From the NCBI GenBank assembly GCA_029817715.1, contig JARUPY010000465.1, positions 5,169,001 to 5,233,000 on the forward strand: a DNA stretch of 64,000 bases. Reading direction: 5' to 3'. The notes under the pieces are model-generated. The model ran no database searches, was not told the DNA's origin, and saw only the letters and a list, made by a program, of their open reading frames with translations. A program made the position numbers and the translations under genes. The DNA comes from Melastoma dodecandrum (lineage: Eukaryota; Streptophyta; Magnoliopsida; Myrtales; Melastomataceae). Shown one piece after another: positions 45,564 to 58,163 of the stretch (within the stretch, counting starts at the first letter, position 1; every line of letters starts with the position of its first letter).

Positions 45564-48500
45564 ATCTCCCGCGGCGGCGGCTGAAGCAGCAGCAGCAGCA
45601 GACGTTAGAAGAAGAGAAGAGAAAGATGGCAACCAAGAGACTCACTCACTCCTCTCCCCAAATCAGACACCACTGCTTTTTATATGGGACTCCCCCTCTT
45701 TGCATGTCCGTAGCAGATTGAACCCTCTTTCGCCTAATATGTTGTCTCGATTCTCTCCCCCATAATTAGACAAAAAAGGAATCAGATCAGACACTAGTAA
45801 AAAAAAAAAAATTGGTAAATTTTTATTTTCGGTCTGAATATTGGGTTGGAAACTAGCCAATGTTCACTGCTGAGAATATGATTTTTCGAGTTTCCTGTTC
45901 TTCCGGGAGTTTAGTTACATGTTTGTTTGATTCTCTGGTACGTCAGTTTCTGTACGAAAAAAAAAAAACCTGATGACGAATTCGCATGCCGGCCCCCCAA
46001 AAGAAAAGAAAGTGAAGGCAAATATGAATGTGAATAATCTCCCAACAAATAAATGGAACGGAATTTTAAGCTTTATTTGAATTGGGATGATGATCTTGTT
46101 CAATCTCGAAAATTTAAACATAAAATTCATTATAAAAAAAATTCGTAACCTATTCAAAATTATCCTCAGAATCTTCGAGAGAAATCATAACAAATTCAGT
46201 GTTTCCAGTCTGAGCGTTTGAATTAACCAATTAATATATTATTTTTTTGGCAAAGCAAAAGGAAAATTTAAAACATTACATAGGAGTTTAAGTTGGTGTT
46301 AAATATTAATCGTGATCTACTAGACTGGGTAATAACAGTTCAACAAACAGTGTGTAGTAGTATACTATGTATTTTTTGCCGCCGGAGGAGCAACGGACGG
46401 ATAGAGAGAGTTATTTATTGTCTTTTATTGGGATGTTGTTGTATTTACACGTCAATGTCCCCCGCATGTATAACTCATCGAAAAGTCTGTCACGCGTCAT
46501 TTAGTTAGTTGTTTTAATTTCGGTTGTTAATGATTTCTGGGCGTGGGAAACGATGCATGGGTTTTGCTGTCCGTTTATTACATCCTGCGGGAATCAATCC
46601 CTGCCATTTCAAACTCTCAGATTTTTAATTGCATCATGCCCTCGCTCTTCCAGTTCGGAGAGTTGCTGTCGCTTTTTGCCCAAACTGCATGAATTTCTTT
46701 CCATTCCATTTTAGAGGCTCTTCTCTTTAGCCCTCACCTCGAAGGCGAAGGCGGAGGCGGTCGACGGGGCTCCACCGCCCCTACTTGCCTCTAAGATTCT
46801 GCGGCGGCTCAGAGGCATTAAATTTCCACCGGTGCTGTGGTTTTTGTCCACATGCAGTTCATTCCCGCCGCAAACAGCATTGTCCGTCTCTAACTCACTG
46901 CTTGCGCATAAAATTTTGAGCCTCGTATGTTGAGTCGCGTCGTGGTGTTGTGGTATCATGAAGGGAATACGTGATTTGGATCAAAATGTGTACGGGACAT
47001 TTGAGTCGAGCTGTTTCAATCTCATCGTACGAAATCATATGTTTATCAATTCAAAGAGCAGGTTAGACAGTTGAGATCGAGATGGTTCATTCATCAACTC
47101 GAATTAGACATTGTCCCAGAAAGATGAAGACCACCGGGGTGGTTCCTTCAGCGACTCGAGTCCCTTCAACAACTCAAGTCTGACATGTCAGGCACCCCAC
47201 GATAACACGTTGTACAGTAGTTTCCTTACGTTACACGTTCACCGGCTATTTACCCACTATACTTTGGCAGTTAGCATTAGGTTATTATAAATAGGTATTT
47301 TACTCTTCACTTGGGACACAGACTTTAACCATTTCTCATCGTATGCGTTTTTTTTGTCCCACACCTCTCTCAACTTTTCACCATTTTATTTCTTTTGTTC
47401 AAGCATTCAAGTAACGATGACTGTAAGTATTTTTCGACCGACGCACAAATTTGTACGTCTATTCTCACGCCACCACGCATTTTCTTACGACCGCATGTGA
47501 TTCAAGCACAGAACTCGCGCCCTTAAGTCGGCTTCCACTAAAATAAAACGTTGCCATCTGGTGTATGAGGAATGAAGTCAAATTTCGGGCACTCCCTTTC
47601 GGCAGCCCTTGTCCGAAGACGGACGGTTATTTAGTTAAAACCCCAACGTAAAGCACGACTCCAGGGACATTCATCTAGAAGCTTTGAAGTGTCCTGTATC
47701 AACATCCTTATCTCAAAACCTCACGCGTCACCTTTGCATGGCTCCGAGATTTGTTTATAACCCGACTCGTGTCTGATGCCATAACCAGTTTACAGGCCGA
47801 AGGAATTGTCGAACTTGGCCGGAGTTTGAAGATGGCGACAGACGAGGAAGCGTACAACTCCGATGCTTTCAAGGAGGAGGAAAACAGCCAAGGTCGCGTG
47901 AATATCAGACAGGATAAGCACAAGGTCCAAATTGAAGTTGTCCGACGAGATCGAGAAAGAGATTACAGTGAAGCAAAGGGTTGTCATCTCGTGGATGATG
48001 GCTCAGGTGAGGTAGCCGAGAAGTGTGATGGAGTCCAGCAGCAGGCTGACCATGCTAAGTGCATCGACAACAAGACAAACACCGGTTAAAGCAATGATCC
48101 AGGTGACCATCGATCCAGTGAAAAGGCTTGTTTAGTTTATCAACATCCATGTATCATGATGAATGTTGTAAAATGAAAAGGTTTCCAAGATCTTTCTCGT
48201 TTCCTTATTACCCAGCAAGAACTTGTCCAAGAAGAGAGATGAAAAAAGTGGGTTAGGGGGAAGATCAACAAATTCACGACCAAAAAAAAATCAAGCCAGG
48301 AATCGAAACATACAAAAGACAAATCCACCGCGAGATGATGATGATACAAAAATGGACAACAAACTATATATCACAGAGCATTGAAAGAATAGCCCAAAAT
48401 CCATATCCACCAATAGCTAAGGTTGTCTGAATTCCTCAGCAGCAGCATTGTAAATACATAGTCCAACCTAGTATTTTTAACAATTACTATATCATCTTCT

Positions 48501-48581
48501 TCGAGGGAAATAGTGGGATTGAACGTGCGTAGACAGTGTTTCCCTTGGACTGGGGCAGGAGTAGAGACACCGACCATTCAG
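45564..48581. other. Intergenic region between OPT and NOI genes
   Basis: AT-rich from about 45780 to 46540. A minus-strand 82-codon frame (46711-46959) and a charged plus-strand frame (ATG 47832 to 48089, 85 codons, KHKVQIEVVRRDRERDYSE) have no family match and no convincing gene context. The stretch 47010-47500 has a TATAAATA sequence and promoter-like look but no ORF. The right end holds the NOI 3' UTR. Confidence 0.4.
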
Positions 48582-50177
48582 TCAGGATTCTGCAGATGGG
48601 CTTTGGAAGCAGCAGAACCCCCTTTTCTGTCATAGAGACACAAATGGAAGATTAAGACCCCCAAAACCAATAAAGGGAAACCATGAGGAAGTCAAACAAG
48701 AGAATTGGGATTTGATTTTATCGAATTAGTTTGACTGGACTATTGCCCAAACAATGCGAAAGCACAAAGTCGTCCCACACCATGAAGCAACAAGAAGTCC
48801 GTATCCCGCAACTCTTCCAAAAGACTTCAACAAATTATTTTATTTGATCGTCATAGCATTAGTCTGAAGGCAGTTACGCGGCGTGACTACCAAATACAAA
48901 GTCTAATATGAGTATAACATAGTAGAGAACAGAAGAAACTTACGGATGGAGGTTTGTGGTGATTCACAGAAGGCCTAATTGGTGGATCGGCTTTTGCAGG
49001 GGACTCGGGCTTTCCACCAGTCTTTTTCTCATCCCGAGCTTTGTTGAAGATGACCGTGAATCCCTCTGCTGAAGCAGGGTCATTGACATCCCATTCGCCA
49101 AACTTTGGCAATGGCTGACCCTTTTCCTGATCAGAAAAAACAAGACATGATCAGGCCATCGGAAGAGTAATGATGCCCAAAGCAACATAAAGACAGCCAC
49201 AAAACTCCACAAGCAAGCGGAATGATTTTATGTCAAGTACAACTCATCAGCAAAATGCCTTTAATCACGAGCGAATATAATCAAAGTGCACCAAACTCAA
49301 GCAGAAGTCTCTCCAGCAGCATATTTAAACGGTCGACAAGATGACCAATCGGATATTAGTCGCCAATCTGCCATTGGCACAGCGTCCCCATAAAGCAAAA
49401 AGTCACGTCCAGTAATGTTAAGTTTCTCCTCCTAGCCTTGTAGTTTAAAAAACTTCCCATGCCAATAATGATACAACCATTCTCTGATCGAAAAAACCTT
49501 CTACGATGAAATCACATTAATCAGAATCACCATATTATTCCAATCCCATCCCAGAATATTTCCATCTAATGTATCTATCCTTAAAGGTCGCTGAAGTCAA
49601 GCTTAGGGACATTTTAGTAACCACTGAAGACGCAAAGACCCAAGATGATGGCTAATGAAGATGTGAAGTTAGAACTAATAATGGCCAACAATCTAGATTC
49701 CAGATAAAAGGATAATTACAATCAGCCCAAGGACCTGGCCAGCCCGATGAGAATACAAGCTAATCTTCTCAAAGCCGCAGGGAGGTGAATCTAATCTCTT
49801 AAATCTGTCAAGAAAATACCTTCCGTTGCTATCTAAACACGCCGCTGAATAGTCGTCAGCAACACACAAAAACCCAGATCCTACACCGGATCCCAGCATC
49901 AGGAAGCAACTCCTTAATCCAAATCCCAATCCCGAGAATCAGAATTAACAGCGAATCACTTTCCGAGTCATCCTACTCGCAACTCAGAACAGCCACGACA
50001 GAAAAACCAAGACCAAACGGCAACACAAGCATCCCTCCAAGCTGAAACAGACGATCCAGTCCAAATCGACAAGCGAAGAAACCAACCCAAAAAACAGACA
50101 ACCAAAGACGAAAACAACAACCACCACAGATCACGGCCAAGATGATGTGTACCGACGAATCACTCACGTACCGACAT
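48582..50177 (-). CDS. NOI: NOI-domain (RIN4-family) small protein, 77 aa
   Basis: Coding exons 50172-50177, 48944-49126, 48582-48626. The N-terminus MSEKGQPLPKFGEWDVND opens the NOI domain, which continues GFTVIFNKARDEKKTGG. This is the nitrate-induced domain shared with RIN4, an immune regulator cleaved by bacterial AvrRpt2. The C-terminus KRGFCCFQSPSAES carries the paired Cys that are S-acylated in RIN4 relatives, so plasma-membrane anchoring is likely. The first coding exon is only ATGTCG, followed by a 1,045-bp intron. Size is normal for single-NOI proteins. A role in immunity is inferred from the family. Confidence 0.93.
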
Positions 50178-51472
50178 GAATTCGAGCCAATCGAGAAGTG
50201 GGTAACAATAAAAGAGCCGCCTTTTTTTTACTCGGGCGGAGGAGAAAGGGAGTGCCTTTGTGGAAAATATGCGATCTTGTGGTAAAGCCAGGGGGGAATG
50301 AGAATGATTTTAGTCGTGGGGATATTTTGACATGGAAAATGAATGGTCTGCGCGCAGGGGTGTTTTCTCACAAACCTTTCTATCTTTCTATCGATTATTA
50401 TTATTATTATTACTATTTTATCTACTCACCATTTGATTTGATCCGAGGAAGACAGAAAGGAGAGCAATAAGAAAACGAGGAAGTAGCTGTTCCAGGAAAG
50501 TGGAGTAATCCCTTCGTCTTTTCCAATTTGTCTTCAACTATGTATTTCTTTATCCACTAAGCAGTTACTGTCCACAGAAACATAGGCAACTTCTGACAAT
50601 GGTTAAGCAAAGATTCCACCATTTGAGGGATTTTTCTCGACCAAAACTTTTCAGTCATTTCTTTTTTCAAGAAACTTGCTGTATTCTGTCTGGCAATAGC
50701 CAAACTTGCAGTAATCACCTTCTGGAACAACAACAGCTAAAGCAACACTTATTTTCTTTTTTAATTAAAGAAGGCAGATTAATGGGGTTGTTGTGTTGAG
50801 AGTAATTGAGCCCAGCTGGAGACAGATCACATGTCCCACTAGATTTATCCAAGGGTCGAATTGTGGATTCAGCAAGCACAGAGTTGACAAAAAAAAAATC
50901 CTCCAGAGTTGAATTGGGAAACAATGTAGCCCACGCACAGTTCATGTGCAGCCTGGAATTCTCTCCCCTGTGATGGGGAGATCACAAAACCAACGTGGAA
51001 CCTACAATTCGGATTTTCTGACATGTGTTGCCAGCGCAGCATGTGCACGGCACCAACCGGACAGCCAATGTTCTGTTTCACCAGCTCAAGACAACTGCAG
51101 ACCCCACAGTTTTATGTTGCTGGCCCATCACATTTCTTATCATGAGCAGGGATCAGAAAAGGAATCTGCAACGATATAAATTCGATTAAAGATCACAGCA
51201 GATATATCCTAGAAGAACTCAGCAGCACAAATCTTTAGATGAGTCTACAGATTTATGCTTGAAACAAGGATAAAAGCCTTGGCTTTTTCCCTAATTTGCT
51301 ACAAAATCATGAACAAGGCATGTCACGAGTGAACAATGCAAGGATCATCCTTTGTTGCCATAATGCCATCAATTAATGTGGCTCTACCATACCCGATGCG
51401 AGACCTCTTTTATGCCATCTAAAAGCCACACAAAGGGCATCCATCATTTGCATTATAGAATTTTTTGGATCT
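50178..51472. other. Intergenic, NOI promoter and downstream gene 3' UTR
   Basis: No supported gene. About 50390-50420 has an ATT-rich run. The rest is unique-looking sequence without ORFs carrying recognisable domains. Confidence 0.5.
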
Positions 51473-54002
51473 TTAATCATCATCCTCGCTGATTTCAAAG
51501 ACGGAAAACTTGATGGGAGAAAGGGAGATATCCACTGGTCTTGCACCATCAGTTTTGAAAAGAGAAATTAGAGGCCTTTGTGGACTGGAAAATTTTTCGA
51601 GCTCAGTCTTTGCTTTGAGAAGGCTGCTTCCCACCCAGTGTGGGTGAATGTAGTCACTTGGAATTGAGTTGTCTTGTGGGGCCAACAGTGGAGAAGAAAT
51701 TAACTGGGGTGGTGTTTGGACTGTAGAAGGTGTGGGATTATCCAATTGAATTTTTGAGCAACCCTTATCCAATTTCACACCCAGTTGTGCTCTTGGCAGA
51801 CTTTTAACAGGTTTAGGCACCAGGGAAGAACTAGCACATCTGTCGAAACTGCTCACCTCACTGAAATCAGTAAAGTATCTCGTAATGATACCCCCGACAG
51901 ATAAGATGTCCGAAGATATTGCACTAGAATCCCCCCCACAAGCAGTTTTGACATTAGCAACAGGATCATCCTCCATTTTCTTTGACCAATGCTCCATGTT
52001 CGGCTCTTTCAATAGGTGTTTTCTTTTCCTCTTATTCTGTTCCCTTATTTTACAAGCTTCAGTACTAGGCACCGGTGGCAATTGTCTCTGACGGGAAGAC
52101 TTTTCAGCCTCTGTAATATCATACTCTCCGCCTTGGTCATTTGTTCTGGTGATTGTAGCAACAATTGGTACTTGATTTTTCCAAGAGGCATGACATGGCT
52201 GAAGTGTTCCCTCCAAACATCTGAGGCTTACATGTAGAATCCATGAACTTTGTTTCTTCCGGAAGAAGCACTTCAGCGGTACTAAACTGGGTAGGTGGTA
52301 TAGACATATGACTTGCGTCTAACCTGAAAACAAGAAATGTTTAACAAGATTAGTCTATTATTTAGCTACGACCAACAGTATAATGCAACTCGATAGAAGA
52401 AAACAAATCAGCTAGTAGATCACATTACCATCACCCCCTCGATGGTAATCTCTCCATAATCAGGAAAACAAGCAATGTGTGCCCCCTCAAGTACTCCTAC
52501 AAAAGCCAGCAGCAAGGATTAGCCAAAATTCCGTAATTTTGACAAAAGAAGGAGGAAACACTATTTCGAAGGAAATGATTTCAGTTATTCTGCTGTGAGT
52601 ATGGTTGAAATTATGTTTCAGAGTGAGGCAATCAAACAACGCCCGAGTCGAAGAGAAGGCCAAATATTCCAAGAGAAGAATTGCAGCAAGTTCATCGAAA
52701 CATGTGCTCCAGACCATACAGCAGGCTCATGGCAGTCAGTGAACTGGACATGTAATCCAATTCCCAAGTGCAGCCACCAATGAACACCAACCCAATGCCA
52801 GAGAAAATCAAGCAGTGGAGATTTCAACGACATAAAAAGCGACCAGATTAACAAAAAAGAGTCAATCTTCATGAGAGTCCTCGAAAAAGGGACAAATGAG
52901 TAAAAATGGAACAACCAGACACAAGGGTTTGAAGAAAGCCACGCAATGTTAGAGTTTTATTCCTAAATAACGATGTCCAGAAACTATTTCGTCAAATAAG
53001 GTCGCAAGTTTGAAACTTCCTCAACTAATATGGCGAAATCGGCCTTACAAAGACCGACTTCCATCATGAAAGAAGTTGGCCTTTGTAAGGCCGAGCTCAT
53101 CATAAGTGAAGCGAAGTCGGCCTTATGCCATCCGTTCCACTCGCATAAGGCCGACTTCTGAACATTTAGAAGAAAAAAAAAACAAAACACCAAGGAAGTC
53201 GGCCTTTTCTAAAAACTTAAAAAAGAATCTTCACCAAAGAGTTTTGTACACGTAGAAAAAAAACACCAAGGAAGTCGGCCTTTTCATGCGGGTGAAACAG
53301 ATGGCATGAAGTCGGACTTTGTAAGGCCGACTTCGTTTCACATCTGATGAACTCAGCCATACAAAGGCCGACTTCTTTTATGATGTAAGTCGGCCTTTTT
53401 AAGGACGATTTCGCAACATTAGTTGATGAATTTCAAAACTTGCGACCTTATTTGATGAAAGAGTTTTCGGACGTTATTTATGAACAAAACTCCGCAATGT
53501 TAATCTTTCCATACTCAAGCACATCACATGATTCACATGCATCCACAACAGGGTAGAAAGCAATTCATTCCGAAAGAAGAAAAAAAAAATCGTGGACCAA
53601 AATTGATGCTTGCTGCATAACCCAGAACCAATTTCCACAACCTTCCTTATTGAAAGTAGTCAAGCCCAATGCGGCCGGAACACACAACCATCATTTTTCT
53701 TCTAAACATAACCGCGCCAAAAAAAAAAACCGAACCCACCCTCCACTCCACTTCACTCCCTATCAAAGTGACAAAAAAACACTTCCCCTAACGAAACCCA
53801 TCAACTGAGATAGCAAAGCAAGAAGAAGATTATCGCTGCGAGAGAGAAAAGCGTGGGTACTCTTGAAATCGGCAACAGTGATGCCTGAAGGAACCGAAAC
53901 CGCTAAACGAGTCCCAACATTGGTGTCCACAAACACAGCCACTTCCTCTTCTTGTTCTTCCCCCAGACGACCCATCGGATCCCCAACGCAAGCATCGATC
54001 AT
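51473..54002 (-). CDS. Uncharacterised protein with ubiquitin-like N-terminus, about 351 aa
   Basis: Coding exons 53861-54002, 52429-52496 and 51473-52318. I recognise no named family. The N-terminal 90 residues (EEEVAVFVDTNVGTRLAVSV, TVADFKRVLEGAHIACFPDY, GEITIEGVM, YHLPSLVPLKCFFR) suggest a ubiquitin-like beta-grasp. The rest is polar with a basic patch (REQNKRKRKHLLKE), a possible nuclear signal, and ends FEISEDDD. Exon 3 can start at 52323 (CAG|GTTAG) or 52318 (TTAG|ACG); only the second keeps the frame open, so it is used. The start could instead be the ATG at 53975. Intron 1 hosts a foldback transposon, and the promoter is shared with the methyltransferase at 54207. Confidence 0.7.
52952..53493. 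mobile_element. Mutator-like foldback MITE (542 bp) in an intron
   Basis: Flanked by the 9-bp direct repeat GCAATGTTA (52943-52951 and 53494-53502), the duplication size of Mutator-like elements. The ends are imperfect inverted repeats of about 95 bp, starting GAGTTTTATTC on the left and ending GAACAAAACTCC on the right, with the shared block CAAATAAGGTCGCAAG. The interior holds about a dozen direct and inverted copies of AAGTCGGCCTT or close variants. It encodes no protein, so it is non-autonomous. RNA from it would fold into a long hairpin. Confidence 0.85.
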
Positions 54003-54206
54003 CCGACGGCGCGACTTTCCCGCTCCCCCTCTATTTATCGGTTCCGAGCTCCTCGAGAGCGCAACGAACTCCCGGGCCGAATTTTCTGAAAAAGAATGGG
54101 CCTTTGACACGGAAAGTAGTTTTCTTGGGGCCGACTTACGTACAACGTTCTCTTCCTTGTTGGACGGAAAATAAAAATCCTGCCTTTACACCCGAAATCA
54201 ATAGGG
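54003..54206. promoter_or_regulatory. Bidirectional promoter, about 200 bp
   Basis: Separates the start codons of two divergent genes by only 204 bp, so both 5' UTRs and core promoters must share it. A TGGGCC site II-type motif lies at 54097-54102, typical of housekeeping and organelle-biogenesis genes. No clear TATA box is seen. Confidence 0.6.
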
Positions 54207-57200
54207 ATGCAATCAGCGATGATGGGTATTGCTGCCGCGAACTACTCGGTGCTCTCCCTGGGGTCAGTCCCATCAGTCAGCAAGACCCGTCGTTCTTCTC
54301 GCCCCGGTAACACGACAGCTTCTCCCGGTAAAGTGAGCCGAGAACGTCCCGGTTTTAAAGGGCAGAATGACCACAAGCTTAACTTGGAGGTCTCTCCTCA
54401 CAGAGCTGGTAATTGGCTGTTGCTTTTGAGATTTTGTTGTATTTGGAAGACTGAATTTTGGAAAAAAATGTTTGGGAGTTGATGTTTTGTGCGTTTGTTC
54501 CGTGCTTGTTAATTGTTTATGATAGTGTCTGCTGTGAGGCTGATGAGGATAGAGCTGGGCGGGGCTTTTGCAGACTTGTTGAATGAGAGAGGCAAGGGCT
54601 CTGGCGACAATGAGATGGGTTATGTTGAAAGGACTCTCGGGTTTCGCACCCGGGAACTGGATGACCGGGACCTTAGATTGGTATGGAATATTGAAAGTTT
54701 TAATGACGGCAGATAAGAATTAAATTATCCAGATAATTCTTTGGAGCATTGAATGTCTATTTCGGATTGATAGCAGCGTGCCTAGTAGAATGACTATGGA
54801 AATCGCCACAAGTTGTCACGGCAACTAGGATATACAAGGACATGGATTTCTTGATCACTCATGAAACGTGCTCTTTAAATTATGTAGGTTACAGACGTTG
54901 TTGGAGGGACTATACGATGGCGGAGGTTTCTTGATCACTTGATTGGGTCATTATGCCATGACAAGAAAGCTTTTCAAAGCATGGAGCCCCTTCTCTTACA
55001 AGTAAATTTTCTTATTGCTACTTATATAACGAAGTTTGACTCTTTACATCTTTGTGGTCTCTCAACTGTTCTGATCCTGATGTCCTGCAAAGAAGCCATT
55101 TTTCTTGTATTTTTTTAAATAATGTACTGTACATACTAGTTAGAGGGTCAATGAAGTACAATTTGCATAGAATGAATGTAACTGCTTACTTCTTCTCCAG
55201 AAAACATGCTATATAAGTGATCCTTGTCCCTTCTTTGATAAATGATTGAGCTGTGCCTCTTTCCTTGTGTGAGTTCAGATTCTTCGAATTGGCTTCTACG
55301 AGATCATCAAGCTCAACATGCCATCATATGCTGTGGTAGATGAGGTACTATTTTCTTTCCTCTACACGGTTTGTTCCAAATGGGCTGTTGTGCTCCTGAT
55401 AAAGCAAGATTCCTCCATGTACATTGCGCACTATCTTCTACAGTCTCCACTCTTCTTCTCTAATTACATTGACATTGTAGTTGATACCTGTTTTGCAGAA
55501 TGTGAGGCTTGCCAAATTCGCCCTCAGACCTGGTGCTGGAAATATGGTCAATGGCATTCTCCGGAAACTGGTTATGCTGAAGGTTTCTCTTTTGATTAAT
55601 TGTCTTGGAATTCAGTCACTATGAGATGTTTGGTGTTGAGCTTTTGACCTCATGCTGTCAGGACACTAATTCTCTTCCACTACCCAAAGTTGAAGGTGAT
55701 AACCGTGCACAAGCCCGTGCTCTTGCCACCCTTCATTCTCATCCTGTGGTGGGTTTATGCTGCTTCTCCAAAGAATTCATCCTACTTGACGAAGCCTAGA
55801 GCAAACTTCATGTTAGCTCTTTTTGGTTATCCATATCCATTGAATTGTTGAAGCACCCAACTTTCAGATAGATATCAGTTTAATTTCTGTTGTGCTGCAA
55901 GCTTATTTGCGTCTCTTGAATGAATGTTAAAAGATTTTTCATGTACTAATGGCACCTGCCTCTGCCTACGATCATCTGTTCCAGTGGATGGTCAGGAGGT
56001 GGATGAAGTTTTTTGGACAGGACGAAACAATAAGGCTCATGACTTGGAACAACAGTGAACCCAGCTTTAGTTTGAGGTTCTACATTGTTTTTTTTCTGGC
56101 ATGGATTATGTTGCTTATCCACTGAACAGTGTGCTCAGCTGCCCTTTCCAATAATGATATCAGGGCTAATGCTGCAAAAGGCGTGACAAGGACAGACCTC
56201 ACACGATTACTTGATGAACTAGAGGTGTTATACTTCTCCTTTTCCTCTTTAGTATATTTTTTATGCCAGTTGGCCATTGTGCAAAAATTTGTTTGTCTGG
56301 GATGTTGTGATGGCATAATGAAATCCCAAAAAACTATGTTCCTGCATCATCTGTCTCAACCTGTTGAGCTCTCCCCTTTATTGGTGTTATTTCCTATTAT
56401 GCACCATTCTACTGATAATCGCATATTTTGTCGTAGGTTCCTTACGAGCTTTCCTCAAATATGGATGATTTTGTTCGTGTCAGCACAGGTCTGCAGGTAT
56501 TGATTTTTTTTTTCATTTTTATCCTATACATGGTAGCGACGAGATTTGGTCTACACTGCATATATGTGTCTTGGACGAGCATGCATTCAAACATGGGGAG
56601 TGGAAAGGATATATGCATTTTAGATGGCGGCTTTATTAGTCCTCCTTTTTAAAAAAAGAAGTAATCTGTTAGAGTAATGTTTCCTCTCATAATGCTCATT
56701 TGATGGTACTGTTTTGTTGCATGGTTTGGTTATTGATTTAGCTTACAATATGCACCCTGGTTTTTACATGTACAAGATTGTCATACAAGCTGGACTACTC
56801 AAAGAAGGTTTTTGTGCAGTCCAGGATGAGAGTGCCGGTGACTTCCAAATTCTTCCATTTATTGCTTCATGATATCATCCTCTTCTCACTGTTAATCTCA
56901 TGATATATTATGTATCACCTCCAGGTTTGGTAGTCTCTGTGTTAGATCCACAATCTGGTGACAAAATTGCCGACTGTTGTGCTGCTCCTGGGGGGAAAAC
57001 GTTGTACATGGCATCCCAACTAAGAGGCGAAGGTATTATTGGTTGACAAGTCCTTGCATTTGATCTTGGTACTGACCTTTTCTTCTTATATCTTTTCTAA
57101 GATGTATAATGGACAATCTGAATGATCTGTTAATAGCATAGTACTGAGAGATTTTGAATAATTGTCTGCTGTATCTATAAGGTATGATTTCTGCAATTGA

Positions 57201-58163
57201 TGTGAACAAAGGACGATTGAGAATCCTGAAAGAAACAGCCAGGTCACATAAAGTTGATGGTGTCATTACCACTATTCATGCAGACCTCAGGATTTTTGTT
57301 GTAAGTAGAGGACCTTTAAACAATGCAGTATACCTCGGAAATATTTTAATATGTGATTTCCTTTAAGGAAAATCCATCAGTCAAGTTTGATAAAGTTTTG
57401 CTGGATGCACCTTGCTCTGGATTGGGTGTTCTCTCAAAAGTAAGTGTATTTACCACTGTGGCACTGCTTCGGTTTTGCGGCCTAATATCGAACCAAACAG
57501 CTTGCTTGACACAATTCGCATGTTTGAAGAGAGCTGACTTGCGTTGGAACAAAACGCTAGAGGACTTGGAAGAGCTCAAAACCTTGCAGGATGAGCTGCT
57601 CAACGCAGCCTCAAGGTGAGATCTTTGAGGATCTCTATTTGGATGCTTCCCTAATATGTCTGCCAGCTCCTACTGCATCCCTTGGCAAATTTATATTTCC
57701 ATGATAACATTTTGTTAAAGCAACTAGGAGACGTGACTTCTTGTTAAAGGATACCATACATGTTTCACACCACTCTCTGGTTTTCCATATTTATGCCAGC
57801 TTGGTGAGACCTGGGGGAGTGTTTGTATACAGCACCTGTTCGATCGATCATGAAGAGAATGAGGAAAGGGTGACTGCATTTCTTCTCAAGCATCCAGTAA
57901 GTTTAATCATGTTTCTGTCATATCATGGGACAAATCCAACCTTGACTTATTACTTGTTGATTTTTTAAAGTTTTTCTGCACATTCAGAGTTTAACGTTGT
58001 CGCATGGGCTTTTAAACTTGTTAATTTGCAGGATTTCAGCATAGATCCCGTAGACAGATACGTGCCTCATGACTTCGTTACAGAAAAGGGTTTCTATCTC
58101 TCGAACCCTGTCAGGCATTCTCTTGACGGTGCCTTTGCAGCTCGGCTAGTTCGAGCTTCGTAG
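54207..58163 (+). CDS. RsmB/NSUN-type rRNA (cytosine-C5) methyltransferase, about 531 aa
   Basis: Transfers a methyl from SAM to rRNA C5-cytosine. Exons: 54207-54408, 54526-54680, 54888-55001, 55279-55344, 55499-55582, 55662-55748, 55985-56076, 56164-56224, 56437-56496, 56777-56837, 56925-57032, 57182-57300, 57368-57439, 57530-57615, 57800-57896, 58032-58163. The Ser/Arg-rich, acid-poor N-terminus (ANYSVLSLGSVPSVSKTRRS) suggests a plastid or mitochondrial transit peptide. A NusB-like domain follows (LMRIELGGAFADLL, FLDHLIGSLCHDK, IGFYEIIKLNMPSYAVVDE). The Rossmann domain has SAM motif CCAAPGGKT, catalytic DAPCSGLG (motif IV Cys) and STCSIDHEENE (motif VI Cys). NusB plus this domain is RsmB architecture; both Cys are intact. 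Confidence 0.94.
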
